64,000 nucleotides of DNA from the NCBI GenBank assembly GCA_039931065.1, contig JBDTSP010000001.1:124001-188000 (forward strand), written 5' to 3'. The DNA comes from CADEED01 sp039931065 (lineage in GTDB: Bacteria > Pseudomonadota > Gammaproteobacteria > Steroidobacterales > Steroidobacteraceae). The position numbers and the translations under genes were made by a program. The notes under the pieces were generated by a model that saw only the letters and a program-made list of their open reading frames with translations, searched no databases and had not been told where the DNA came from. Below are positions 26,099-33,447 of this stretch, piece after piece; positions within the stretch are counted from its first letter, which is position 1, and each line of letters opens with the position of its first letter.

Positions 26099-27756
26099 TG
26101 CCAGCCTGGATGAAACTGACGCGCCTGCCGGTGCGTGTCGAAACCCTCGTTGCCTTTGCGGCGCTCTACATCATGGCAACGGCCAACGGCGGCTGGTGGG
26201 GCGCGGTATGGGCCGGCCGCACCTTGTCCGATCCGGAAAGCTGGGGTTTCGTTGCCTGCACTTTCATCGCGTTCGCCGCGGCACATTTCGTGCTGCTTGC
26301 GCCGTTCGCCAATCGCTGGACGGTCCGCCCCCTGTTGACGCTGTTCGTGGTGGCCGCGGAAGTCGTCGCACAGTACGCGCGTCTTTATGCGGTGATCCTG
26401 GATCCCGCGATGGTGCAGAACGTGCTCAAGACCGATCTGCACGAAGCCAGCGAACTCATCAATTGGGAAATGATCGTCGTGGTCATCTTCTGGTCTGCGC
26501 CGGCACTGATCGCGATCTGGTGGGTGCGGATCGAGCGCGATGGCCTGCTGCGCGCGCTGATGATTCGTGTGGTCTCGATACTCGGCGCGGTGGTGCTGGC
26601 GGGTCTTGCGCTCTGGCCAGTGTCGCGGGATTTCACGTCTTTCATGCGTAATCATCGCGAAGCGCGTTATCTCATCACGCCCGCCAATCTGATCTACGGC
26701 CTCGTCGTCCAGCTCGGCGCCGCCGCCAGCGATCGCAATGCGCCGCGAACACCGCTCGGCACCGATGCACGTGTCGAGCGTGCGGCCGGCGCGCCGGCGG
26801 TGCCGCGCGTGTTCGTGCTGGTCCTAGGCGAAACCGCACGGGCCGCCAACTTCTCGCTGTTCGGGTACACACGGTTTACCAATCCGCAGCTCGCGCACAA
26901 GGACGTGCTTGCCTTCTCCAACGTTCACTCCTGCGGCACGTCGACCGAGGTGTCGGTGCCCTGCATGTTCTCGCGGCTCGGGCGCGCGGACTACAACGAG
27001 CGCGCCATCCGCCGCTCCGAAGGGTTGCTCGACGTGCTGGAGCACGCCGGGTATGCCGTGAAGTGGTTGGACAATCAGTCGGGTTGCAAGGGAGTGTGTC
27101 AGGGCGCGGGTGTCCAGTACCGCAAGATCCCGGTGAACGCGGATGCCAAGCTCTGCCACGATGGCGAATGCCACGACGAGATTCTCGTGAAATATCTCGA
27201 AACGGAGCTGCGCAACGTCGAGCGGGACACGGTGCTCGTCCTGCACACGATGGGGAACCACGGCCCGGCGTATTTCCGCCGGTATCCGCCGGCGTTCCGG
27301 CTCTTCACGCCTGACTGCGCCACCGACGAGCTGCGTGACTGCACGCGCGACGAGGTGGTGAACGCCTACGACAACGCGATCGTATACACGGATTTCGTGG
27401 TGTCGCGCGTCGTGGCGGCACTGTCCGCACGCGGACCCGCGATCAGTGCCTCCATGATCTACGTCTCCGACCACGGCGAGTCACTCGGCGAAGGCGGGCT
27501 CTATCTACACGGAATCCCGTATTCGATCGCGCCGTCGGAGCAGACCCACGTGCCGATGATCGCGTGGATTTCGCCGGCGCGCGCCGCCGCGGGTATCGAC
27601 ATGGACTGCGCACGCGGCCGCGTCGACCACAAGTTTTCGCACGACAACCTGTTCGATACCGCGCTCGGATTGCTTGAGGTGACGACCGCCGTCTACAAGC
27701 CGGAGCGTGACATCTTTGCGCCGTGCCGCGCCGCCGCCGCGCCTACTCGATCTTGA
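26098..27756 (+). CDS. eptA: Lipid A phosphoethanolamine transferase (EptA/MCR family)
   Basis: A 552-residue inner-membrane enzyme. Five hydrophobic N-terminal helices (to ~residue 215) are followed by a periplasmic alkaline-phosphatase-fold domain. Active-site elements are VLVLGETARAANFSLFGY (Glu ligand), CGTSTEVSVPCMFS (catalytic Thr ~281), HTMGNHGP and YVSDHGESLGE (Asp/His zinc ligands). Paired cysteines for disulfides are present. It transfers phosphoethanolamine from phosphatidylethanolamine to lipid A, lowering negative charge and affinity for cationic peptides such as polymyxin. It is coupled to the upstream Omp85-like gene and ends 14 bases into the convergent neighbour. Family identification is secure; expression and resistance cannot be inferred. 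Confidence 0.93.
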   Translation: MPAWMKLTRLPVRVETLVAFAALYIMATANGGWWGAVWAGRTLSDPESWGFVACTFIAFAAAHFVLLAPFANRWTVRPLLTLFVVAAEVVAQYARLYAVILDPAMVQNVLKTDLHEASELINWEMIVVVIFWSAPALIAIWWVRIERDGLLRALMIRVVSILGAVVLAGLALWPVSRDFTSFMRNHREARYLITPANLIYGLVVQLGAAASDRNAPRTPLGTDARVERAAGAPAVPRVFVLVLGETARAANFSLFGYTRFTNPQLAHKDVLAFSNVHSCGTSTEVSVPCMFSRLGRADYNERAIRRSEGLLDVLEHAGYAVKWLDNQSGCKGVCQGAGVQYRKIPVNADAKLCHDGECHDEILVKYLETELRNVERDTVLVLHTMGNHGPAYFRRYPPAFRLFTPDCATDELRDCTRDEVVNAYDNAIVYTDFVVSRVVAALSARGPAISASMIYVSDHGESLGEGGLYLHGIPYSIAPSEQTHVPMIAWISPARAAAGIDMDCARGRVDHKFSHDNLFDTALGLLEVTTAVYKPERDIFAPCRAAAAPTRS

Positions 27757-28270
27757 TCTCGGTGACGTAGAAACGCGGCAGTGCGCTGCCGGTCGCGTTC
27801 TGCACCCAGATGCCGTCGACCAGCTTGTCTTCTGCGGCGAGTGTGACCAGCGGCACCACGACCTGCGTCCACCCTGTGTTGGCGAGCTTGATGAGTTTGC
27901 CTTCGCCGTTGATCTTGCCGTCCGTCAGCATGTACAGACGCACTTCGCCATCCGGCGCCGAGCCCTGGATCAGCAGCGAAATTTTCGTGTAGCCGTTGGT
28001 CGGGAAGGCGGCATGTTGCAGGTACAACGCCTGGTACGGCCCGGCTTCCACCTTGATCGGCTTGCGCGTGCTGCCTTTGAGTTCGACGGACAACTCGGTC
28101 TTTGCCCAGCTCCAGTTCGACCAGCCCGGCGCCAGCGTCGTGTCGTAGACCGGCATGGGTTGAGCGGCTGGCGGTGGCGAGGCGACCGGTTGCACCGGTT
28201 CGTCGGCGTAAACGATTGACGACAACAACACGGCGACCAGCAATGCCGGGCGCGAAATGAGCTTTGTCAC
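27743..28270 (-). CDS. Exported beta-sandwich (carbohydrate-binding-like) protein
   Basis: A 175-residue protein read from GTG 28270, with GGGGGGA just upstream. The signal peptide ends near VYADE. The mature part is a single beta-sandwich domain (LAPGWSNWSWAKTELSVEL, YTKISLLIQGSAPDGEVRLY, GWTQVVVPLVTL) resembling galactose-binding-like or expansin-associated carbohydrate-binding modules, with no catalytic domain. It probably binds a carbohydrate or cell-surface ligand; this is inference from fold. Its 3' end overlaps eptA by 14 bases, convergently. Confidence 0.62.
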   Translation of the reverse strand: MTKLISRPALLVAVLLSSIVYADEPVQPVASPPPAAQPMPVYDTTLAPGWSNWSWAKTELSVELKGSTRKPIKVEAGPYQALYLQHAAFPTNGYTKISLLIQGSAPDGEVRLYMLTDGKINGEGKLIKLANTGWTQVVVPLVTLAAEDKLVDGIWVQNATGSALPRFYVTEIKIE

Positions 28271-28465
28271 GATCCCCCCTGTAGAGATTCTTGTCCGCAA
28301 TGTTCACCCGCGCGCGCGGCAAAAATATCACGCACAAAGGTGTTATCGAGCGCGGCCACAATTGCGCGCCAGGGAGATCGCTGTCAATGGGGAACCTCGC
28401 TGCGTCGCGCTCGCGATGAGAGCATTGGCGGCAGCGGTCTCGCGACCTGGCAATTTTCAGCGCCA

Positions 28466-28480
28466 GTTACAAAACTTTAC
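28466..28480 (-). promoter_or_regulatory. CpxR-type box upstream of the cpxP-like operon
   Basis: On the minus strand the sequence reads GTAAAGTTTTGTAAC, i.e. GTAAA-N5-GTAAC, matching the enterobacterial CpxR consensus GTAAA-N5-GTAAA at nine of ten positions. It lies 66 bases before the cpxP-like start codon and in the only sizeable upstream gap of the cpxP-cpxR-cpxA genes, which suits autoregulation by the response regulator encoded here. Confidence 0.6.
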
Positions 28481-28546
28481 ACGGCGGCGAAAGACGCGCA
28501 ACACGGCGCGCCGAAACTGTGAGCGTCAACCCAACAGGAGTTACCC

Positions 28547-29044
28547 ATGGAATCTTCCCAATCGAATCAGATCGCGCGTCGCCGGCCGCGCCTCTTCGCC
28601 GGCATCGCGGTGGCCGTCGTCGCGCTGGTTGCCGGCAGCGCGCTGGCTTTTGCGCACGGCATGCGTGGCATGCACGGAGGCATGGATCCCGAAGAGATGG
28701 CGGAACACATGCAGGTGCACGTGAAACACGTGCTCGAGGACGTCGATGCCACGCCCGAGCAACAGGCACAGATCCAGGCCATCATGAAATCGACGCTGGG
28801 CGACCTCAAGGCGCTGCACGAGCGCGCGGACTCCGCGCACCAGGAGCTGCAGGAGGTCTTCACCGCCCCGACGATCGATCGCGCCCGGCTCGAAACACTG
28901 CGCGCCGATCACCTGAAGATCTTCGACGAGGCTTCGCGCCGCTGCGCCACGGCGCTCGCTGACGCGGCGGACGTGTTGACGCCGGCACAGCGCCAGAAAC
29001 TCGCCCAGCAGATGGAAAAACGCCGCGAGCACAGGATGCATTGA
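28547..29044 (+). CDS. Periplasmic CpxP/Spy-family stress protein
   Basis: A 165-residue protein. A signal-anchor/signal peptide at about residues 15-35 is followed by a Met/His/Gly-rich segment (HGMRGMHGGMDPEEM) and an all-helical domain with the LTxxQ-type motifs ATPEQQAQ and LTPAQRQKL, typical of Spy/CpxP. These proteins bind misfolded periplasmic proteins and restrain the sensor kinase until damage appears. It is first in an operon with a response regulator and kinase, the expected layout. AGGAG precedes ATG 28547. The metal-rich N-terminus might also bind copper or zinc, but that is not shown. Confidence 0.85.
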   Translation: MESSQSNQIARRRPRLFAGIAVAVVALVAGSALAFAHGMRGMHGGMDPEEMAEHMQVHVKHVLEDVDATPEQQAQIQAIMKSTLGDLKALHERADSAHQELQEVFTAPTIDRARLETLRADHLKIFDEASRRCATALADAADVLTPAQRQKLAQQMEKRREHRMH

Positions 29045-29060
29045 GGGCAATATTGCGGCA

Positions 29061-29750
29061 ATGAGTCACCGCATTTTGCTGGTCGATGACGATGCCCGCC
29101 TCGCCACGATGGTTGCCGACTATCTCGGCGAGGCGGGGTTGCCCACGACCCGCGTCGGCACCGGTGCCGAAGCGCAGCGCTTGCTGAAAACCGATTCCTT
29201 CGACGCATTGATCCTCGACCTCACGCTGCCCGACATGGACGGCCTCGATCTGTGCCGCCGCATCCGGGCTGAATCGATGCTGCCCGTACTCATGTTGACC
29301 GCGCGCGGCGATCCGCTCGACCGCGTGGTCGGTCTCGAGCTCGGCGCCGATGACTATCTACCAAAACCATTCGAGCCGCGCGAGCTGCTGGCGCGCATCA
29401 AGGCCATCCTGCGGCGAGGCAAGGGTGGCGGCAACGCCGACGTGATGCGTTTCGGCCGGCTCGAAATCGATCGCGGCGCGCGTGTCGCCCGTGTCGATGG
29501 CGAGACGCGCGCGTTGACGGGCTTCCAGTTCACGCTGCTGCTGGCGCTGGCAGAACGTGCCGGGCGTGTGTTGTCGCGCGACGCGTTGATGGAGCTCACC
29601 AAGGGCGGCGCGCTCGAGGAATTCGACCGCTCGATCGACGTGCACATCTCGCGGCTGCGTGCGGCCATCGAAGACGATCCCAAAAATCCGCGTCGCATCC
29701 TCACGCTGCGCGGCGCGGGTTATCTGTTCGCCAAAGAGCAGGACCGCTAG
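29061..29750 (+). CDS. cpxR: OmpR-family response regulator (CpxR-like)
   Basis: A 229-residue cytoplasmic regulator. The receiver domain has the acidic pair DDD near residue 10, phospho-acceptor Asp in LILDLTLPD (~54), Thr of MLTARGD and Lys of PKPFEPREL (~104). The C-terminal winged-helix DNA-binding domain includes ALTGFQFTLLLALAERAGRV and RGAGYLF. The symbol is given because gene order (CpxP-like, regulator, kinase) and the upstream GTAAA-N5-GTAA box match the Cpx system. It stops immediately before the kinase start. As in related systems, it probably controls envelope-stress genes including its own operon. Confidence 0.85.
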   Translation: MSHRILLVDDDARLATMVADYLGEAGLPTTRVGTGAEAQRLLKTDSFDALILDLTLPDMDGLDLCRRIRAESMLPVLMLTARGDPLDRVVGLELGADDYLPKPFEPRELLARIKAILRRGKGGGNADVMRFGRLEIDRGARVARVDGETRALTGFQFTLLLALAERAGRVLSRDALMELTKGGALEEFDRSIDVHISRLRAAIEDDPKNPRRILTLRGAGYLFAKEQDR

Positions 29751-31001
29751 ATGCGCCGCCTGTACATGCAATTCTATTTCTCGATCCTGATCACCATCGC
29801 CGTGTTCATGTGCGCGGTGGGTGCGTTCTGGCACCTGTCGACGCCGCCGCGCAGCGATGTGTGGGGCGTCGAAGGTGCGAGCGAACTGGCGCGCTTGCTG
29901 CTGCCGCCCGAGGTGGACGCTGCGCGCGACGAGCGGGTGTTGAATACCCTGAGCAAGCAGTTCGATTCCGACGTCAGCCTGTTCGGCGCCGCGGGACAAC
30001 CCCTCGTCATCGTCGGGCGCCCGCCGACCCTGCCGCGCGACGCGTGGCCCAAGAACTCCGGCTGGAGTTTTGTGCACGGTGGTCCGCAGTGGATTCTGCG
30101 GCTCGACGACGGCCGCGCGCTGCTGGTTCGTCCGCGCCATTTCCCGCGGCACGGCCCCGGCATAACCCTCGTGCTGGTCGCGATCGGTCTGGCGTTCGCG
30201 CTCGGTGCCTATCCGATCGCGCGCCGGCTGACCCGCCGTGTCGAGCGGCTGCAGCGCGGCGTCGAGCAATTGGGCGCCGGCAATCTCGGCACCCGTGTGG
30301 CCGTCGAAGGCCGCGACGAAGTGGCGGCGCTGGCACGCAGCTTCAACACGTCGGCCGCGCGTATCGAAACTCTGGTCGAGACGCAGAAGCAGCTGCTCGC
30401 GAATTGCTCGCACGAGTTGCGTACGCCGCTGGCGCGTATCCGCATGGCCATCGAACGAATGACGACGAATCCGAGCGCGGCATTGCGCGACGAACTGGCG
30501 CGCAGCATCGCCGAACTCGACGGGCTCATCGACGAACTACTGTTGATGAGCCGGCTCAACGCGCTCAGCGCGCCGGAGCGCGCGGAGCCCGTCGATCTGT
30601 TGGCGCTGGCCGCCGAAGAGTCGGCGTATTTCAACGTCACGGCGGCCGGCGCGCCCGTCATCGTTCAGGGTGATGCGCGCCTGTTGCGTCGGATGCTCCG
30701 CAATCTGCTGGCCAATGCCGCGCAGCATGCGGGCGGCGCCACACGTGTCGAGGTTTCCGCCGACACCGGCGGCGCGCGCCTTTTGGTCGAAGATCGCGGC
30801 CCCGGCATTCCCGCGGCGGAACGCGAGCGCATTTTCGAGCCGTTTTTCAGATCTTCCGGGGCCAGTGGCGAGGCCGCGACGGCAGGTTCCGGCCTCGGAC
30901 TTTCGATCGTGCGACAGGTGGCGCGTGCGCACGGCGGCGATGTCCAGCACTCCGATCTGGACGGCGGCGGCAGCCGTTTCGTCGTCACGCTGCGGTGTTA
31001 A
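29751..31001 (+). CDS. cpxA: Sensor histidine kinase (CpxA-like)
   Basis: A 416-residue inner-membrane kinase. Transmembrane helices lie at about 8-28 and 140-160, framing a ~110-residue periplasmic sensor domain; a HAMP linker follows. The phospho-acceptor histidine is in ANCSHELRTPLARI (~residue 223), the N box is RNLLANAAQHA, and the G boxes are DRGPGIP and GSGLGLSIVRQVA. It autophosphorylates and passes phosphate to the adjacent regulator, gated by envelope stress through the CpxP-like protein. The first codon follows the regulator's stop directly, so they are co-translated. Identity as CpxA rather than another OmpR partner rests on context. Confidence 0.85.
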   Translation: MRRLYMQFYFSILITIAVFMCAVGAFWHLSTPPRSDVWGVEGASELARLLLPPEVDAARDERVLNTLSKQFDSDVSLFGAAGQPLVIVGRPPTLPRDAWPKNSGWSFVHGGPQWILRLDDGRALLVRPRHFPRHGPGITLVLVAIGLAFALGAYPIARRLTRRVERLQRGVEQLGAGNLGTRVAVEGRDEVAALARSFNTSAARIETLVETQKQLLANCSHELRTPLARIRMAIERMTTNPSAALRDELARSIAELDGLIDELLLMSRLNALSAPERAEPVDLLALAAEESAYFNVTAAGAPVIVQGDARLLRRMLRNLLANAAQHAGGATRVEVSADTGGARLLVEDRGPGIPAAERERIFEPFFRSSGASGEAATAGSGLGLSIVRQVARAHGGDVQHSDLDGGGSRFVVTLRC

Positions 31002-31040
31002 GCTTCCGCGCCGCGCCGCCTTCCCGGCGCAGAGGCTTTT

Positions 31041-31823
31041 ATGACAAGAACCGGATTGCTGATCGCATTCGCCATCATGCCGCTCGCGGCGCTGGCCGCG
31101 CCGCCCGCCGAAGGTCCGGAGTGGCACTCGCTCTTCAACGGCAAGGATCTGTCCGGCTGGACGATCAAGATCGCCCGACATCCGATCAACGACAACTACC
31201 GGGACACCTTTCGTGTCGAGGACGGCATCATCAAGGTGGCGTACGACAAGTACGACAAGTTCGATGAGCAGTTCGGGCATCTGTATTCGAATCAGGCGTA
31301 TTCGCGCTACATCCTGCGGCTCGAATACAAGATCACCGGCAAGGCGATCGCGGATTCCCCGCCCTGGGCGAAGCTCAACAGCGGCGTGATGATCCACTCG
31401 CAGTCGCCGTTGACGATGGAGCTCAACCAGCTCTGGCCCGCGAGCATGGAATTCCAGTTCCTCGCCGCCGGGTCGTCGGCCGGCAAACAAACCGGCAACG
31501 TCTGCACGCCGGGCACCAATCTCGAGATGAAGGGCAAACTGCTCACCGATCACATCATCGATTCGTCCGCGCCGATGCCGGCGCTCGACGAGTGGGTCAA
31601 TGTCGAAGTCGAAGTGCATGGCAACGATGAGGTGATTCATCGTGTCAACGGCGTAGAGGTGCTGCGCTATCAGCATCCACAGCTCGATCCGAAGGAAGAC
31701 AGCGCGCAGAAGCTGATGGCGGCGGGTGCGCCGCTGCAGATTTCGTTCGGACACATCGCGCTGCAGGCGGAGAGCCAGCCGACCTGGTTCCGCAATATCA
31801 GAATCAAACAGCTCGACCAGTAG
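31041..31823 (+). CDS. Exported DUF1080 (3-keto-disaccharide hydrolase-like) protein
   Basis: A 260-residue protein. A signal peptide ends near LAAPP. The rest is a concanavalin-like beta-jelly-roll of DUF1080, with the conserved EWHSLFNGKDLSGW start, a YSRYILRLEYKITG strand pair and a WFRNIRIK end. Some family members cleave 3-keto-glycosides, the products of sugar oxidation by GFO/IDH or FAD oxidases; others act on plant glycosides. No 3-dehydrogenase is found alongside. Likely a periplasmic carbohydrate-processing protein. It lies 39 bases downstream of the kinase. Confidence 0.83.
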   Translation: MTRTGLLIAFAIMPLAALAAPPAEGPEWHSLFNGKDLSGWTIKIARHPINDNYRDTFRVEDGIIKVAYDKYDKFDEQFGHLYSNQAYSRYILRLEYKITGKAIADSPPWAKLNSGVMIHSQSPLTMELNQLWPASMEFQFLAAGSSAGKQTGNVCTPGTNLEMKGKLLTDHIIDSSAPMPALDEWVNVEVEVHGNDEVIHRVNGVEVLRYQHPQLDPKEDSAQKLMAAGAPLQISFGHIALQAESQPTWFRNIRIKQLDQ

Positions 31824-31836
31824 GCGGCTCGGCTCG

Positions 31837-32850
31837 ATGTCCCACGTTTCCTGGCAACGGGAGCTTTCTCGCGCCATCACGAATCCGGCCGAGCTTTTGT
31901 CGGCGCTGGGGCTCGGCACCGAACTGCTCGAACCCGCGCGCGCCGCCGGGAAAACTTTCGGCCTGCGCGTCACGCACAGCTATCTATCACGCATGCGTCA
32001 CGGCGACATTCACGATCCGCTGCTGCGCCAGGTGCTGCCGCTGGGCGACGAGCTGATCGACGTGCCGGGCTACGAATCCGACCCGCTGCATGAAAGCGCC
32101 GCTACGCGCGCGCCAAACCTGCTGCAGAAATATACCGGCCGGGCGCTGCTCATAACGACCCAGGCGTGCGCGATTCATTGCCGCTACTGTTTCCGCCGCG
32201 AATTTCCGTATGCCGGGCAGAGTGAAGGCGGGCAAGGTGAGTCTGGCCGCTGGACCGCCGCACTGCGCGCCATCGGTGCAGACCCGTCCATGGAAGAGGT
32301 GATCCTGAGCGGTGGCGATCCGCTGTCACTCAGCGATGCGCGCCTGACTGCGCTCACCGATTCCCTCGCGGCGATCCCGCATGTGCGGCGCATACGCGTG
32401 CACACCCGTCAGCCGGTCGTGTTGCCGGCGCGCGTCGATGCGGGGTTGTCAGCCTGGCTGCGCGGAATCAGCAAACCCGTGGTCATCGTCATCCACGTCA
32501 ACCATCCGAACGAGATCGACGCCGAAGTGCGCGTGGCCTGTGCGGCGTTGCGCGCCGCGGGCGCGACGCTGCTGAATCAGTCCGTGCTGCTGCGGGGGGT
32601 CAACGACAATGTCGATACCCTGCAGGAGTTGTCGTGTGTATTGATGGACGCGGGCGTGCTGCCTTACTACCTGCATCTGCCCGATCGCGTGCGCGGCACG
32701 GCCCACTTCGAAGTCGGGGAAAAGACCGCCTTGGGCCTCATCGCGGCGCTGCAGGCGCGGCTGTCCGGATATCTCGTGCCGAGATTGGTGCGCGAGCTGC
32801 CGGGAGCGGTTTCCAAGACCGCCATAACTCCCGGGTTTTCATCGACTTGA
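31837..32850 (+). CDS. epmB: EF-P beta-lysylation enzyme EpmB (lysine 2,3-aminomutase-like)
   Basis: A 337-residue radical-SAM, PLP-dependent enzyme. The iron-sulfur cysteines are C111, C115 and C118 (CAIHCRYC), followed by GGDPLSLSDARL and the PLP-binding lysine near the C-terminus (AVSKTAITPG). The length and short C-terminus match EpmB (YjeK), rather than the longer fermentative aminomutases. EpmB converts (S)-alpha-lysine to (R)-beta-lysine, which EpmA attaches to elongation factor P to relieve ribosome stalling at polyproline. Efp and EpmA are not in this window. The ATG at 31837 follows the DUF1080 stop by 13 bases. Confidence 0.9.
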   Translation: MSHVSWQRELSRAITNPAELLSALGLGTELLEPARAAGKTFGLRVTHSYLSRMRHGDIHDPLLRQVLPLGDELIDVPGYESDPLHESAATRAPNLLQKYTGRALLITTQACAIHCRYCFRREFPYAGQSEGGQGESGRWTAALRAIGADPSMEEVILSGGDPLSLSDARLTALTDSLAAIPHVRRIRVHTRQPVVLPARVDAGLSAWLRGISKPVVIVIHVNHPNEIDAEVRVACAALRAAGATLLNQSVLLRGVNDNVDTLQELSCVLMDAGVLPYYLHLPDRVRGTAHFEVGEKTALGLIAALQARLSGYLVPRLVRELPGAVSKTAITPGFSST

Positions 32851-32916
32851 GACAGACGGCCAAGGAATGGCCCCGACCTCCCGTCTAATGGATGACTTCC
32901 AGAAAAATGACAGCGG

Positions 32917-33447
32917 ATGGATGACCAGTCGTTAATCCGAAAGGCTCAGGGTGGGGATGCGAATTCCTTCGCCGAGCTATTGGATTTGCACTACGACACG
33001 ATCTACCGGTTCGCCTGGAAGTGGTGCGGCCACAAGGCGAACGCCGAGGACATCGCGCAGCTTGCCTGCATCAAGCTCGCGTCGAGTCTCAAGCAGTTCC
33101 GGTTCCAGTCGGCGTTCACGAGCTGGCTGTACCGCCTCGTGATCAGCTGCGCGCAGGACTGGCAACGCAGCCAGGCGCGTCATGATCATGACGAGATGCC
33201 CGCGGTGGAACACGCGGGCGAGTTCTCGCCGGCCGAAGACCGCATCTATCTCACGCAATTGCTCGAGCGCTTAAGTGAGCTCGGCGAAGGCATGAAGGAA
33301 ACCGCGCTGCTGGTGCACGCGGAGGGCATGAGCCACGCGGAAGCGGGTGTCGTGCTCGGAGTTTCGGAATCCACGATTTCCTGGCGGCTTCACACGATTC
33401 GCAAACACATGAGCAAGAGTGAAGCGCGCACGAGCGGCAGCCTATGA
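32917..33447 (+). CDS. ECF-family RNA polymerase sigma factor
   Basis: A 176-residue sigma factor with sigma-2 (FAELLDLHYDTIYRFAWKWC, then AEDIAQLACIKLASSLKQF and SAFTSWLYRLVISCAQDWQR) and sigma-4 regions (ALLVHAEGMSHAEAGVVLGV, SESTISWRLHTIRKHM). The stop overlaps the start of the next gene by four bases (ATGA), the coupling usual for sigma/anti-sigma pairs. The next protein's N-terminal cytoplasmic stretch and single membrane helix suit an anti-sigma role. No sigma-specific promoter is identified. ECF group cannot be assigned from sequence alone. Confidence 0.9.
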   Translation: MDDQSLIRKAQGGDANSFAELLDLHYDTIYRFAWKWCGHKANAEDIAQLACIKLASSLKQFRFQSAFTSWLYRLVISCAQDWQRSQARHDHDEMPAVEHAGEFSPAEDRIYLTQLLERLSELGEGMKETALLVHAEGMSHAEAGVVLGVSESTISWRLHTIRKHMSKSEARTSGSL

